Assembly (NCBI RefSeq): GCF_004138485.1
Contig: NZ_ML142848.1
Location: forward strand, 966,640-1,030,639
Source of the DNA: Peristeroidobacter soli
GTDB taxonomy: Bacteria; Pseudomonadota; Gammaproteobacteria; Steroidobacterales; Steroidobacteraceae
Reading direction: 5' to 3'
DNA length: 64,000 nucleotides
Position numbers and translations under genes: made by a program. Below, piece after piece: positions 24,513 to 30,997 of the stretch. The stretch's first letter is position 1. Every line of letters starts with the position of its first letter. The notes under the pieces were generated by a model. That model searched no databases. It was not told the DNA's origin and saw only the letters and a program-made list of their open reading frames with translations.

Positions 24513-26618
24513 TCAGCGACCCACCGCAGTGACCAAGCGGACCTTGCGGTTGTCCGGAATCTCATTCCACGCCAGCACGTGCATGTTCGGCACGATCGAG
24601 CGCATGAAGCGCGCCAGCGTCTGCCTCAGCTGCGGCGGCACCAGCAGCACCGCCGGCTCACCCGTCAACTCCTGACGTTGCGCGGCTTCCGCCAGACGAC
24701 GCTGCATCCGTTCCGCCAGGCCCGGCTCGAGGCCCGGCGTCGCGGCGTTGGTACCCGACAGCGAATTCGTCAACAGCTGCTCCAAGTCCGGCTCCAGCGT
24801 GATGACCGGCAACTCGGTGGCCATCCCCGCGATGTCCTGCACGATCTGCCGACCGAGCGCGACCCGAACCTGCGACTGCAACTGCACCGGATCCTGGGTA
24901 CGCGCGGCGTGCTCCGCCAAAGTTTCGACGATCGTGCGCATGTTTCGGATCGGAACTCGCTCTGCCAACAGACCTTGCAAGGTACGGACCACCGTGCCCA
25001 ACGGCAGCAGTCGCGGAGTGAGATCTTCGACAAGTTTTGGAGCAGTTTTTGCGAGCGTGTTGAGCAAGTGTTGCACTTCCTCATGGCCGAGCAGCTCATG
25101 AGCGTGGGTCTGAATCACATTGCTCAAATGCGTGGCAATCACGGTGCTGGCATCGACCACCGTATAGCCGAGCGTCTGCGCGTGATCGCGCATGGAAGGC
25201 TCGATCCACACCGCTTCCATGCCGAAAGCGGGATCGCGCGTCTCGATGCCGGTCAGCCGACCGAACACCTTGCCCGGGTTGATGGCGAGCTCGCGCTCGG
25301 GATAGATCACGCCATCGCCCACCGGCACGCCCGCCAGATTGATGCGATAGGAATTCGGCGCCAAGTCGAGGTTGTCGCGGATGTGTACGGTTTGTACCAG
25401 GAAGCCGAGATCCTGCGTGAGCTTGCGACGGACACCGCGGATGCGCGCGAGCAGATCGCCGCCCTGAGCTTTGTCGACCAGCGGCACCAGTCGATAACCG
25501 ACTTCGAGTCCGATGATGTCGACCGGCTGCACGTCATCCCACGTGAGTTCCTTCGACTCCGATGCCGCCGGCGGCGGAGCAGCCGCAGCTGCAGCCGCGG
25601 CTACCTCTTCTTCGGACGGCTGTTCCTTGGCGCGCTTGTTCAACATGTAAGCACCGCCACCGCAGAGCGCAGCCATCATCAGGAACGGCAGGTTCGGCAT
25701 GCCCGGGATGATGCCCATCACGCCGAGCAAGCTCGCAGCGATCGCCAGCGCCCGCGGCTGACCGAACAACTGCTTCGACAACTCGCCGCCCATGTCCTGC
25801 GCACTCGAAACACGCGTCACAATGATCGCGACCGCGGTCGAGAGCAGCAGTGCCGGAATCTGCGCCACCAGACCGTCACCGATAGCGAGCAGCGTGTAAG
25901 TCCGGGCCGCATCGCTGAAGGCCATGCCGTGAGCCATCATGCCGATGCCCAGGCCGCCCAACATATTAATGATCAGAATCAGGATGCCGGCCGTCGCGTC
26001 ACCGCGCACGAACTTGCTGGCACCGTCCATCGAACCGTAGAAGTCCGCTTCCTGACGCACTTCGCCGCGACGAGTGCGCGCTTCTTCCTGCGTGATCAAA
26101 CCGGCGTTGAGGTCGGCGTCGATCGCCATCTGCTTGCCGGGCATCGCGTCCAAGGTGAAACGCGCGGTCACTTCTGAGATACGACCCGAACCCTTGGTGA
26201 CGACGATGAAGTTGATGATGGTGAGAATTGCGAACACGATCACACCGACGGCGTAGTTGCCGCCGATCACGAACTCACCGAACGACGCAATGACCTTACC
26301 GGCGGCGTGCCCGCCCGTATGACCGTGCAGAAGCACCACACGCGTCGACGCAACGTTCAACGCCAGGCGGAGCAACGTCGCGAGCAGCAGGACCGTCGGA
26401 AAAATGGCGAACTCGAGCGGCCGCTGCACGTAGAACACGACCATCACGACGATCAACGACAGCGCGATGTTGAACGTGAAAAGCACGTCCAGCGCGATCG
26501 GCGGCAGCGGCAGGATCACCATCGCCAACGTCGCCAACACGCCCACCGGCACACCGATGCCGGAGCGCAGTAGCGCTTTCAGGTCGAGCTTGGAGCTGGT
26601 TGCAGAGGCTGTGGCCAT
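24513..26618 (-). CDS. flhA: Flagellar type III export gate protein FlhA
   Basis: The large export-gate subunit (701 residues) of the flagellar type III apparatus. The N-terminal ~330 residues carry eight hydrophobic segments and the FHIPEP-family signature with RGDATAGILILIINMLGG. The C-terminal cytoplasmic domain (about 360-701) binds chaperone-substrate complexes. It is the first gene of the operon flhA-flhF-fleN-fliA-cheY-cheZ-motC-motD. A sigma-54 promoter lies 66 bases before the start codon. Confidence 0.97.
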   Translation of the reverse strand: MATASATSSKLDLKALLRSGIGVPVGVLATLAMVILPLPPIALDVLFTFNIALSLIVVMVVFYVQRPLEFAIFPTVLLLATLLRLALNVASTRVVLLHGHTGGHAAGKVIASFGEFVIGGNYAVGVIVFAILTIINFIVVTKGSGRISEVTARFTLDAMPGKQMAIDADLNAGLITQEEARTRRGEVRQEADFYGSMDGASKFVRGDATAGILILIINMLGGLGIGMMAHGMAFSDAARTYTLLAIGDGLVAQIPALLLSTAVAIIVTRVSSAQDMGGELSKQLFGQPRALAIAASLLGVMGIIPGMPNLPFLMMAALCGGGAYMLNKRAKEQPSEEEVAAAAAAAAPPPAASESKELTWDDVQPVDIIGLEVGYRLVPLVDKAQGGDLLARIRGVRRKLTQDLGFLVQTVHIRDNLDLAPNSYRINLAGVPVGDGVIYPERELAINPGKVFGRLTGIETRDPAFGMEAVWIEPSMRDHAQTLGYTVVDASTVIATHLSNVIQTHAHELLGHEEVQHLLNTLAKTAPKLVEDLTPRLLPLGTVVRTLQGLLAERVPIRNMRTIVETLAEHAARTQDPVQLQSQVRVALGRQIVQDIAGMATELPVITLEPDLEQLLTNSLSGTNAATPGLEPGLAERMQRRLAEAAQRQELTGEPAVLLVPPQLRQTLARFMRSIVPNMHVLAWNEIPDNRKVRLVTAVGR

Positions 26619-26683
26619 TCGTCGTCGTCAAAAATCCGTTGCCTGATCCGCTGCGTCGGTATTCCGGCGCACGCCCTATAGGG

Positions 26684-26699
26684 TGCAACTCCCGGACCA
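26684..26699 (-). promoter_or_regulatory. Sigma-54 promoter of the flhA operon
   Basis: On the minus strand, TGGTCC, 5 bases (GGGAG), then TTGCA. The -24 GG and the whole -12 box TTGCA match the consensus TGGCAC-N5-TTGCW with correct spacing; two mismatches fall in the -24 box. Transcription would start near 26674, leaving a 56-base leader. FleQ-dependent sigma-54 control of flhA is known in Pseudomonas. Confidence 0.65.
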
Positions 26700-27014
26700 C
26701 GGGCCTCACCGCCCGGCGGGCGTTGGTCACAGTTTGGAAAGGTGCCGCTAAGGGGGCGGCCTGGTGGGCCGATAGCGGCCGGCGGTGGGAATGGGGAGTG
26801 TGACGGGGATCACGGAGCGCGGTGACTAGGAGCGCACTTGCCAGACGGCTGGATCGCGACGTACGTGAAACACCGCGAGCACAACCAGACTGGTTCCTCT
26901 CACCCGAAAGTTATTCGCCGGACGTCAGCGAGGACTCGAGGAAACGGCTCGAATCTATCAGGTCGATCCGGTCGACGGTAGTTCCACCCACCCCGCCACA
27001 CATTCAAATGAAAA

Positions 27015-27032
27015 GCCCGCCTTGCGGCGGGC
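27015..27032 (-). terminator. Rho-independent terminator after the VOC gene
   Basis: GCCCGCC (27015-27021), 4-base loop, GGCGGGC (27026-27032). On the minus strand the perfect 7-bp GC stem is followed by TTTT. It lies about 95 bases after the stop of the VOC gene and would also shield the flhA promoter from read-through. Confidence 0.7.
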
Positions 27033-27127
27033 GGGGGAAATCCTACTGCCGACCAAAGGGGCGGACTCAGACTTCGAAGCGAAGTTTGGAGCACACCGGT
27101 GCGCATCAACAAGCCTCACAGTGACCC

Positions 27128-27541
27128 CTAATTTTCCTTCAGCACCCCGCCCCAGCTCGCCGGATCGACGTCCGAAACAGTCTGCGAGAACGTCCACACA
27201 TAGCCAGCGAGGTCCTGCGCGGAGTACTGCCGCTCTCCATAGGGGTAGTCCGTCGGCTCGCTGATGATCGTCGCTCCGTGCGCCTTCGCACGTGCGAAGT
27301 GCGCGGCGGCGTCGGCTACTCGGATCATCACGGAGAAGTTGGCGCGCGACGCCTCACTAGGCGCGCCACCCGCGATGACGACCGCGCCCGACTCAGCATG
27401 CAGTTGCACGCGGTGAGATCCTACGAGCAGACGCTCTCTGAATCCGAACGCAGCGCAGAGCCACTTACTCGCCTCGACCACATCGGGATAAGCCAGCACC
27501 GGAATGACGCCGCTGGACGGCATCGAGCGGTTCTCTAACAT
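27128..27541 (-). CDS. VOC-superfamily (glyoxalase/bleomycin-resistance-like) protein
   Basis: A 137-residue single-domain protein of the vicinal-oxygen-chelate fold, close to the PhnB/YdeM-like group: GVIPVLAYPDVVEASKWLC opens the first beta-alpha-beta-beta unit, and the second ends in EPTDYPYGERQYSAQDLAGYVWTF, given here as a block at about 100-125. The substrate is unknown. The start is taken at ATG 27541, with TTGAGG about 8 bases upstream; the frame opens further to 27574. It is monocistronic, with a terminator at 27015-27032. Confidence 0.8.
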   Translation of the reverse strand: MLENRSMPSSGVIPVLAYPDVVEASKWLCAAFGFRERLLVGSHRVQLHAESGAVVIAGGAPSEASRANFSVMIRVADAAAHFARAKAHGATIISEPTDYPYGERQYSAQDLAGYVWTFSQTVSDVDPASWGGVLKEN

Positions 27542-27807
27542 AGGACTGACCTCAAGCCTGTCGCTCGCAATCATAGCGCCAAGTTACACCTCGATGTGCA
27601 AGTGCGTACGAGAGAAACTCGTGAGCAGCAATCTCCGCGGAAACATCGACTGTTAAATTCGACAGCGATCTCACCAAGCGAAAGACTCAGATTGCAAACC
27701 AAGCTCCGGTGGCGCTCCTCCTGACGAGATCCCTTTATCTCGCACACATTGCATTCTTGCCACGGATACCATCCTCGCCAGCAAGGAAGCACCTGAGAGG
27801 AGTTCTG

Positions 27808-28344
27808 ATGCCGAAGGATAGAACGGTCGCGCTCGCACCTACCGAACGCATTGCGCAATCAATCATCGTGCTGCGCGGTCAGCGCGTACTGCTCGACAGC
27901 GACCTCGCAGCGCTATACAAGGTTGAAACGCGACGACTCAACGAGCAAGTCCGCCGAAACAAGGTTCGATTTCCCGCGGACTTTATTTTCGAAGTGACGG
28001 ACGATGAGTTCGAAATCTTGATGTCGCAATTTGCGACATCAAGATGGGGCGGCCGCCGCAAGCGGCCATTCGCCTTCACTGAGCACGGCGCCATCATGGC
28101 TGCAACAGTTCTCAACAGCCCACGGGCAGTCGCCATGACAATCCACATCGTGCGCGCCTTTTTGCAGCTGCGTCACCTGCTCGCGTCCAACAAACAACTC
28201 GCGGAAAAGTTCGCTCAACTGGAAAGAAAGGTATCGACGCATGATCAGGCGATCGTCGGCATTCTCAAAGCGATTCGCGAACTCATGCGCCTGCCCGAGC
28301 CAAAGAAGCGCCCCATCGGCTTCACTGCCAATCTCGACGAATAG
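27808..28344 (+). CDS. ORF6N-domain DNA-binding protein
   Basis: A 178-residue protein with an N-terminal ORF6N domain (about 8-110): IVLRGQRVLLDSDLAALYKV, LNEQVRRNKVRFPADFIFEV and the block RRKRPFAFTEHGAIMAATVL. A coiled-coil tail follows at about 130-165. ORF6N is a KilA-N-type DNA-binding module of phages and mobile regions; cellular roles are mostly unknown. The start is ATG 27808, preceded by GAGAGGAG. The gene carries a 31-bp perfect palindrome in its coding sequence (28015-28045). It looks more AT-rich than its neighbours and is followed by a duplicated ~240-nt element, which suggests horizontal origin. Confidence 0.85.
   Translation: MPKDRTVALAPTERIAQSIIVLRGQRVLLDSDLAALYKVETRRLNEQVRRNKVRFPADFIFEVTDDEFEILMSQFATSRWGGRRKRPFAFTEHGAIMAATVLNSPRAVAMTIHIVRAFLQLRHLLASNKQLAEKFAQLERKVSTHDQAIVGILKAIRELMRLPEPKKRPIGFTANLDE
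28015..28045. repeat. 31-bp perfect palindrome inside the ORF6N gene
   Basis: ATCTTGATGTCGCAA (28015-28029), one centre base T, then TTGCGACATCAAGAT (28031-28045). The 15-base arms are exact reverse complements. It encodes ILMSQFATSRW in the ORF6N domain. It could form an mRNA hairpin or a protein-binding or recombination site. Confidence 0.9.
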
Positions 28345-28367
28345 GCTCATCTGCTCCAAGAATAAAA

Positions 28368-28606
28368 TTGACGCACCACGACACGTCATAACCAGGAAAT
28401 ATTTCAAACAAATGACCTTCTTCGCGAGGGAAAACTGTGACGATTGTCGCTCTACATATTAGGAACATCAGCTTCACCACGGAAGGAGGTTCTGCAGTTC
28501 CAAGGAAGCGCGAGTCGTGCACGGATGCACACGATAATCACGAGTCGGACATGGAGTTGTCAGTGACATCGCCGCTCATGACCGAGCGAGCTCGCGAAGC
28601 TTCCGG
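28368..28606. repeat. Direct repeat element, copy 1
   Basis: About 239 nt, roughly 70% identical by eye to copy 2. Conserved blocks: ACACGTCATAAC, AATATTTCAAACAAA, GCGAGGGAAAA, TGTGACG-N-TTGTCGCTCTA, AGGAACA, GGAAGCGCGAG, GCACACGAT and ACATCGCCGCTCA. A small hairpin GTGCA-CGGA-TGCAC (28517-28530) is present. It begins 24 bases after the ORF6N stop. The orientation of any transcript is unknown; it could be an RNA gene, a leader or a degenerate mobile unit. Confidence 0.8.
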
Positions 28607-28755
28607 AGTCGAAATCGAACCGCTCCCACGGCTCGTGACGGCTTCTCACACAAGGAAAGTGACAAAAAAAATAACAGGAGGAAGTCAGCACACGCATGCC
28701 ACGCCAAAGCCAGGACGGCGAAGTGACATGCAAACGCACTACTCACCTTGAGTCC

Positions 28756-28787
28756 CGCCGCGGGTTGCCAGGGAGCAGCCCGCGGCG
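28756..28787. repeat. Long GC hairpin between the two repeat copies
   Basis: CGCCGCGGGTTGC (28756-28768) and GCAGCCCGCGGCG (28775-28787) pair over 13 bp (one G-T pair) around the 6-base loop CAGGGA. The sequence after it on the plus strand (ATTGCATTCG) has no T run, so it is not a classical terminator. It could end a transcript of copy 1 or be a REP-like unit. Confidence 0.7.
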
Positions 28788-28812
28788 ATTGCATTCGCGT
28801 AGCAATCACTGA

Positions 28813-29053
28813 CTGACGCATCACAACACGTCATAACTCGAAAATATTTCAAACAAACCACGCTTCACGCGAGGGAAAAGTGTGACGTTTGTCGCTCTAT
28901 ATAAATAGGAACAGCCGTTTTATCAGGGAGGGAAATCAGCTGTTCCACGGAAGCGCGAGCTGTGCAGGGACGCACACGATGATCGAAAGTCGACAGGGAG
29001 TTGGCATCGACACATCGCCGCTCAGGAACGAGCGGGCTCGCGAATCTTCCTGA
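28813..29053. repeat. Direct repeat element, copy 2
   Basis: About 241 nt, same orientation and order of conserved blocks as copy 1, starting with GACGCATCACAACACGTC and ending in GGGCTCGCGAATCTTCCTGA. The GTGC/GCAC hairpin stem (28962-28975) is partly retained. The spacer in the promoter-like block reads CTATATAAATAGG, AT-richer than in copy 1. It ends 14 bases from the stop of the convergent lipoprotein gene. Confidence 0.8.
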
Positions 29054-29066
29054 AATCCACCATGAA

Positions 29067-30194
29067 TCACGGAATCCGCTGCAGCTCCTCCGATCCCCCG
29101 GGATTGTAGTAGGGATCGTTGGTGCCAAGGTAGTCGCCGCCATCGGTGCGTATCACACGGTCGTATTCGATCGAGCCCCGCACGGTGCCGCCGCCGGCGG
29201 GATCGGCGTATGTGTTGTAGCCACCGATCGCTTCGAGCGTGCGCCGTTGAATGCGGTCGTCGGTGGCTTGGGAGCGATGCCAGCCTTCCGAATAGATCTG
29301 TGCCACTTCCCGACTGGTCTGCATGGCAATCATCGAGCGCTCGCGAGCGCCGCGGGCGTTGATCTTGGCCATCTCATTGGCGTGCCACGAATCGATGCGA
29401 GCGCGTTGCGCGCGAGCGATGCGATCGGCCGCCTCCTTGCCCGCCTGGTTCGCCATCGCCACCCACTCTCGGTCGATCTTCACCGATCGGCGGATCTGCT
29501 CCGCCACCGAAGGATCGAGCCGGCCCGCCGGCGCGCGCATCGCATACACCGCGGGCGTGGCGATCGCCACGTGCCCTTGCAGTTGTGAAATGCTCAGCAT
29601 CGCGGCCAATACCTCCCGAAACTCCACCCCGTCGCGTTGATAGGCAATCAGCAGCTCGCCGGCCTCGAAGTGAGCTTGCCCGCCGGGCTGTTGAACAGCC
29701 TGTGACTCCTGGGCCATATCCGGTCGATCGCGATACTCGAGGATGCGCACGGACGGATAGCGTTGCGCGACGATTTCCAGCAACTCGCGCGGCGAGCGGA
29801 CCGGCAGCACGGGGCAGGGATAAAACTGATTCTCCGTGCCTTGCAGCTGCCACGAATAGCCGGGCAACAGCTCGAACTCGCTGCCGTCGTCGGAGCGGGC
29901 CAGCCACTTCGCTCGCAGGTAATTGCTGACGCACTCACCGCTACGATCCCAGCTCATGCCGCCGTGTGTCTGCCAGCCTTCGGGAACATTCACCGTGGCC
30001 GCAACGATGGGCTGGCCGAAACCGGTTTGATCCATGATGGCGGCGGGTTCCATCGCACCGGTCCACGCACGATCCCCCGCCTCCGCACCACTCAGCGCAG
30101 GCAACGTATCGTCCGAGGCTCGCGAACCACAGCCGCCAAGCGCGAGCGCCACGATGCCGCCGAACACAGCCGCCTTCGATGCTTTGATGCTCAT
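29067..30194 (-). CDS. Predicted lipoprotein of unknown function
   Basis: A 375-residue exported protein. The N-terminus is a lipoprotein signal with lipobox LGGC (Cys22). The mature part has two further cysteines (WDRSGECVSNY and NQFYPCPV) that may form a disulfide. A helical, charged region at about 235-310 (KEAADRIARAQRARIDSWHA and following) is probably coiled coil. The C-terminus is Gly/Tyr-rich. I do not recognise a family. It is 193 bases downstream of the ECF sigma factor gene on the same strand, so it may belong to that regulon. Confidence 0.7.
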   Translation of the reverse strand: MSIKASKAAVFGGIVALALGGCGSRASDDTLPALSGAEAGDRAWTGAMEPAAIMDQTGFGQPIVAATVNVPEGWQTHGGMSWDRSGECVSNYLRAKWLARSDDGSEFELLPGYSWQLQGTENQFYPCPVLPVRSPRELLEIVAQRYPSVRILEYRDRPDMAQESQAVQQPGGQAHFEAGELLIAYQRDGVEFREVLAAMLSISQLQGHVAIATPAVYAMRAPAGRLDPSVAEQIRRSVKIDREWVAMANQAGKEAADRIARAQRARIDSWHANEMAKINARGARERSMIAMQTSREVAQIYSEGWHRSQATDDRIQRRTLEAIGGYNTYADPAGGGTVRGSIEYDRVIRTDGGDYLGTNDPYYNPGGSEELQRIP

Positions 30195-30362
30195 TTGTCT
30201 CCCCCGAATGGTGGTGATGATCGAGCCGGAGATCGGGTCTGCCCGATGCTCGGCCGGCCACGCCTCTCCCAGCGGTCGAGGAGTGTCCGTGTCGCTGGAT
30301 GCGCAAAACGAGGGGAAATCGGCTCACACAAAAATTGCGGCGGGCCGCGATGAGCCGAATCG

Positions 30363-30379
30363 GAGGCGTTTTACGCCTC
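30363..30379 (-). terminator. Small hairpin after the ECF sigma gene
   Basis: GAGGCG (30363-30368), 5-base loop TTTTA, CGCCTC (30374-30379). It begins 8 bases after the sigma factor stop on the minus strand. There is no T run, so it is a weak terminator or an mRNA-stabilising stem. Confidence 0.4.
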
Positions 30380-30387
30380 TGGGAAGA

Positions 30388-30945
30388 TCAATCGGAATCC
30401 TTCAACGCCTCATGCAACCACACGCGTGCCGCCTGCCAGTGGCGCTTCACAGTCGCGGGCGACATCTCCAGCGCCCGAGCCGTCTCCTCGATGGTGAGCC
30501 CGGCGAAGTAGCGCAACTCCACGATGCAGCCCTTGTCCGGATCGATCTGTTCGAGGCGAGCCAGCGCGGCGTCGAGTCGCTGCACGTCGACGCCGCCGCT
30601 GTTGTCAGCCACGTCGACACCGCTCAGCGTGATCTGCTGGCCGCCGTCGCGCTTCGCGGCGCCCCGCTTGCGTGCATGATCGACGAGAATCTCACGCATC
30701 AGCCGGCCGACGATACGAACGAAGTGCGAGCTGCAGCGCCAATCGATGCGCTCCACGCCACTCAGGCGCATGTACGCTTCGTTCACCAGCGCGGTCGGCT
30801 GCAGGGTATGGTTGCGACGTTCGCCGGCCAGCTCACGGCTGGCGAGGGCACGCAGCTCAGGGTAGACGGCGTCGATCACCCGATCGCGGGCGGACAGGTC
30901 GCCCTGGCGCCAGTCGGAAAGCAATTGAGTAAGGGCGATGGTCAC
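30388..30945 (-). CDS. ECF-type RNA polymerase sigma factor (kinase-linked type)
   Basis: A 185-residue sigma factor with region 2 (LTQLLSDWRQGDLSARDRV through SSHFVRIVGRLMREILVDHA) and region 4 (VELRYFAGLTIEETARALEM, then SPATVKRHWQAARVWL). The sequence resembles the TIGR02999 group, whose members often sit beside Ser/Thr kinases. I choose GTG 30945 because the N-terminal helix LTQLLSDW starts there; the alternative TTG at 31005 overlaps the divergent kinase gene. No anti-sigma factor is adjacent, consistent with control by the kinase. Confidence 0.85.
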   Translation of the reverse strand: MTIALTQLLSDWRQGDLSARDRVIDAVYPELRALASRELAGERRNHTLQPTALVNEAYMRLSGVERIDWRCSSHFVRIVGRLMREILVDHARKRGAAKRDGGQQITLSGVDVADNSGGVDVQRLDAALARLEQIDPDKGCIVELRYFAGLTIEETARALEMSPATVKRHWQAARVWLHEALKDSD

Positions 30946-30997
30946 GCCGGCGAGTCTAGCAGCGCGGCCCCTCGGAGCAGGCGGGAGTAGTTCAAGA

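Larger units (their letters stand above)
26619..27127. other. 509-base intergenic region before flhA
   Basis: This region holds the flhA sigma-54 promoter (26684-26699) and, at the far end, a terminator for the VOC gene (27015-27032). Short open frames of 67-100 codons occur on the plus strand, but they have no ribosome sites or recognisable domains. The stretch 26700-27010 may hold FleQ-binding sites; none could be recognised by eye. Confidence 0.6.
28345..29066. other. 722-base region without a supported gene
   Basis: This region lies between the ORF6N gene and the convergent lipoprotein gene. It holds two diverged direct copies of a ~240-nt element (28368-28606 and 28813-29053) and a 13-bp GC hairpin between them. 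One frame is open from GTG 28437 for 104 codons, but the matching frame in the second copy is broken by TAG after 8 codons and shifts further on. The element is therefore unlikely to be protein-coding. Confidence 0.7.

Noticed and set aside
24579-26177. 532-codon plus-strand frame
   Set aside because: Antisense to flhA; Arg/His/Gln-rich, no motif.
26822-27124. 100-codon plus-strand frame before the VOC gene
   Set aside because: It spans a terminator hairpin, has no ribosome site and no recognisable domain.
28437-28751. Possible 104-codon gene from GTG 28437 in repeat copy 1
   Set aside because: The equivalent frame in copy 2 stops after 8 codons and is shifted by indels; no ribosome site or domain.
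27575-29060. Complete prophage or insertion sequence around the ORF6N gene
   Set aside because: No integrase, transposase, terminal inverted repeats or target-site duplication is visible; only the ORF6N gene and the direct repeats are unusual.
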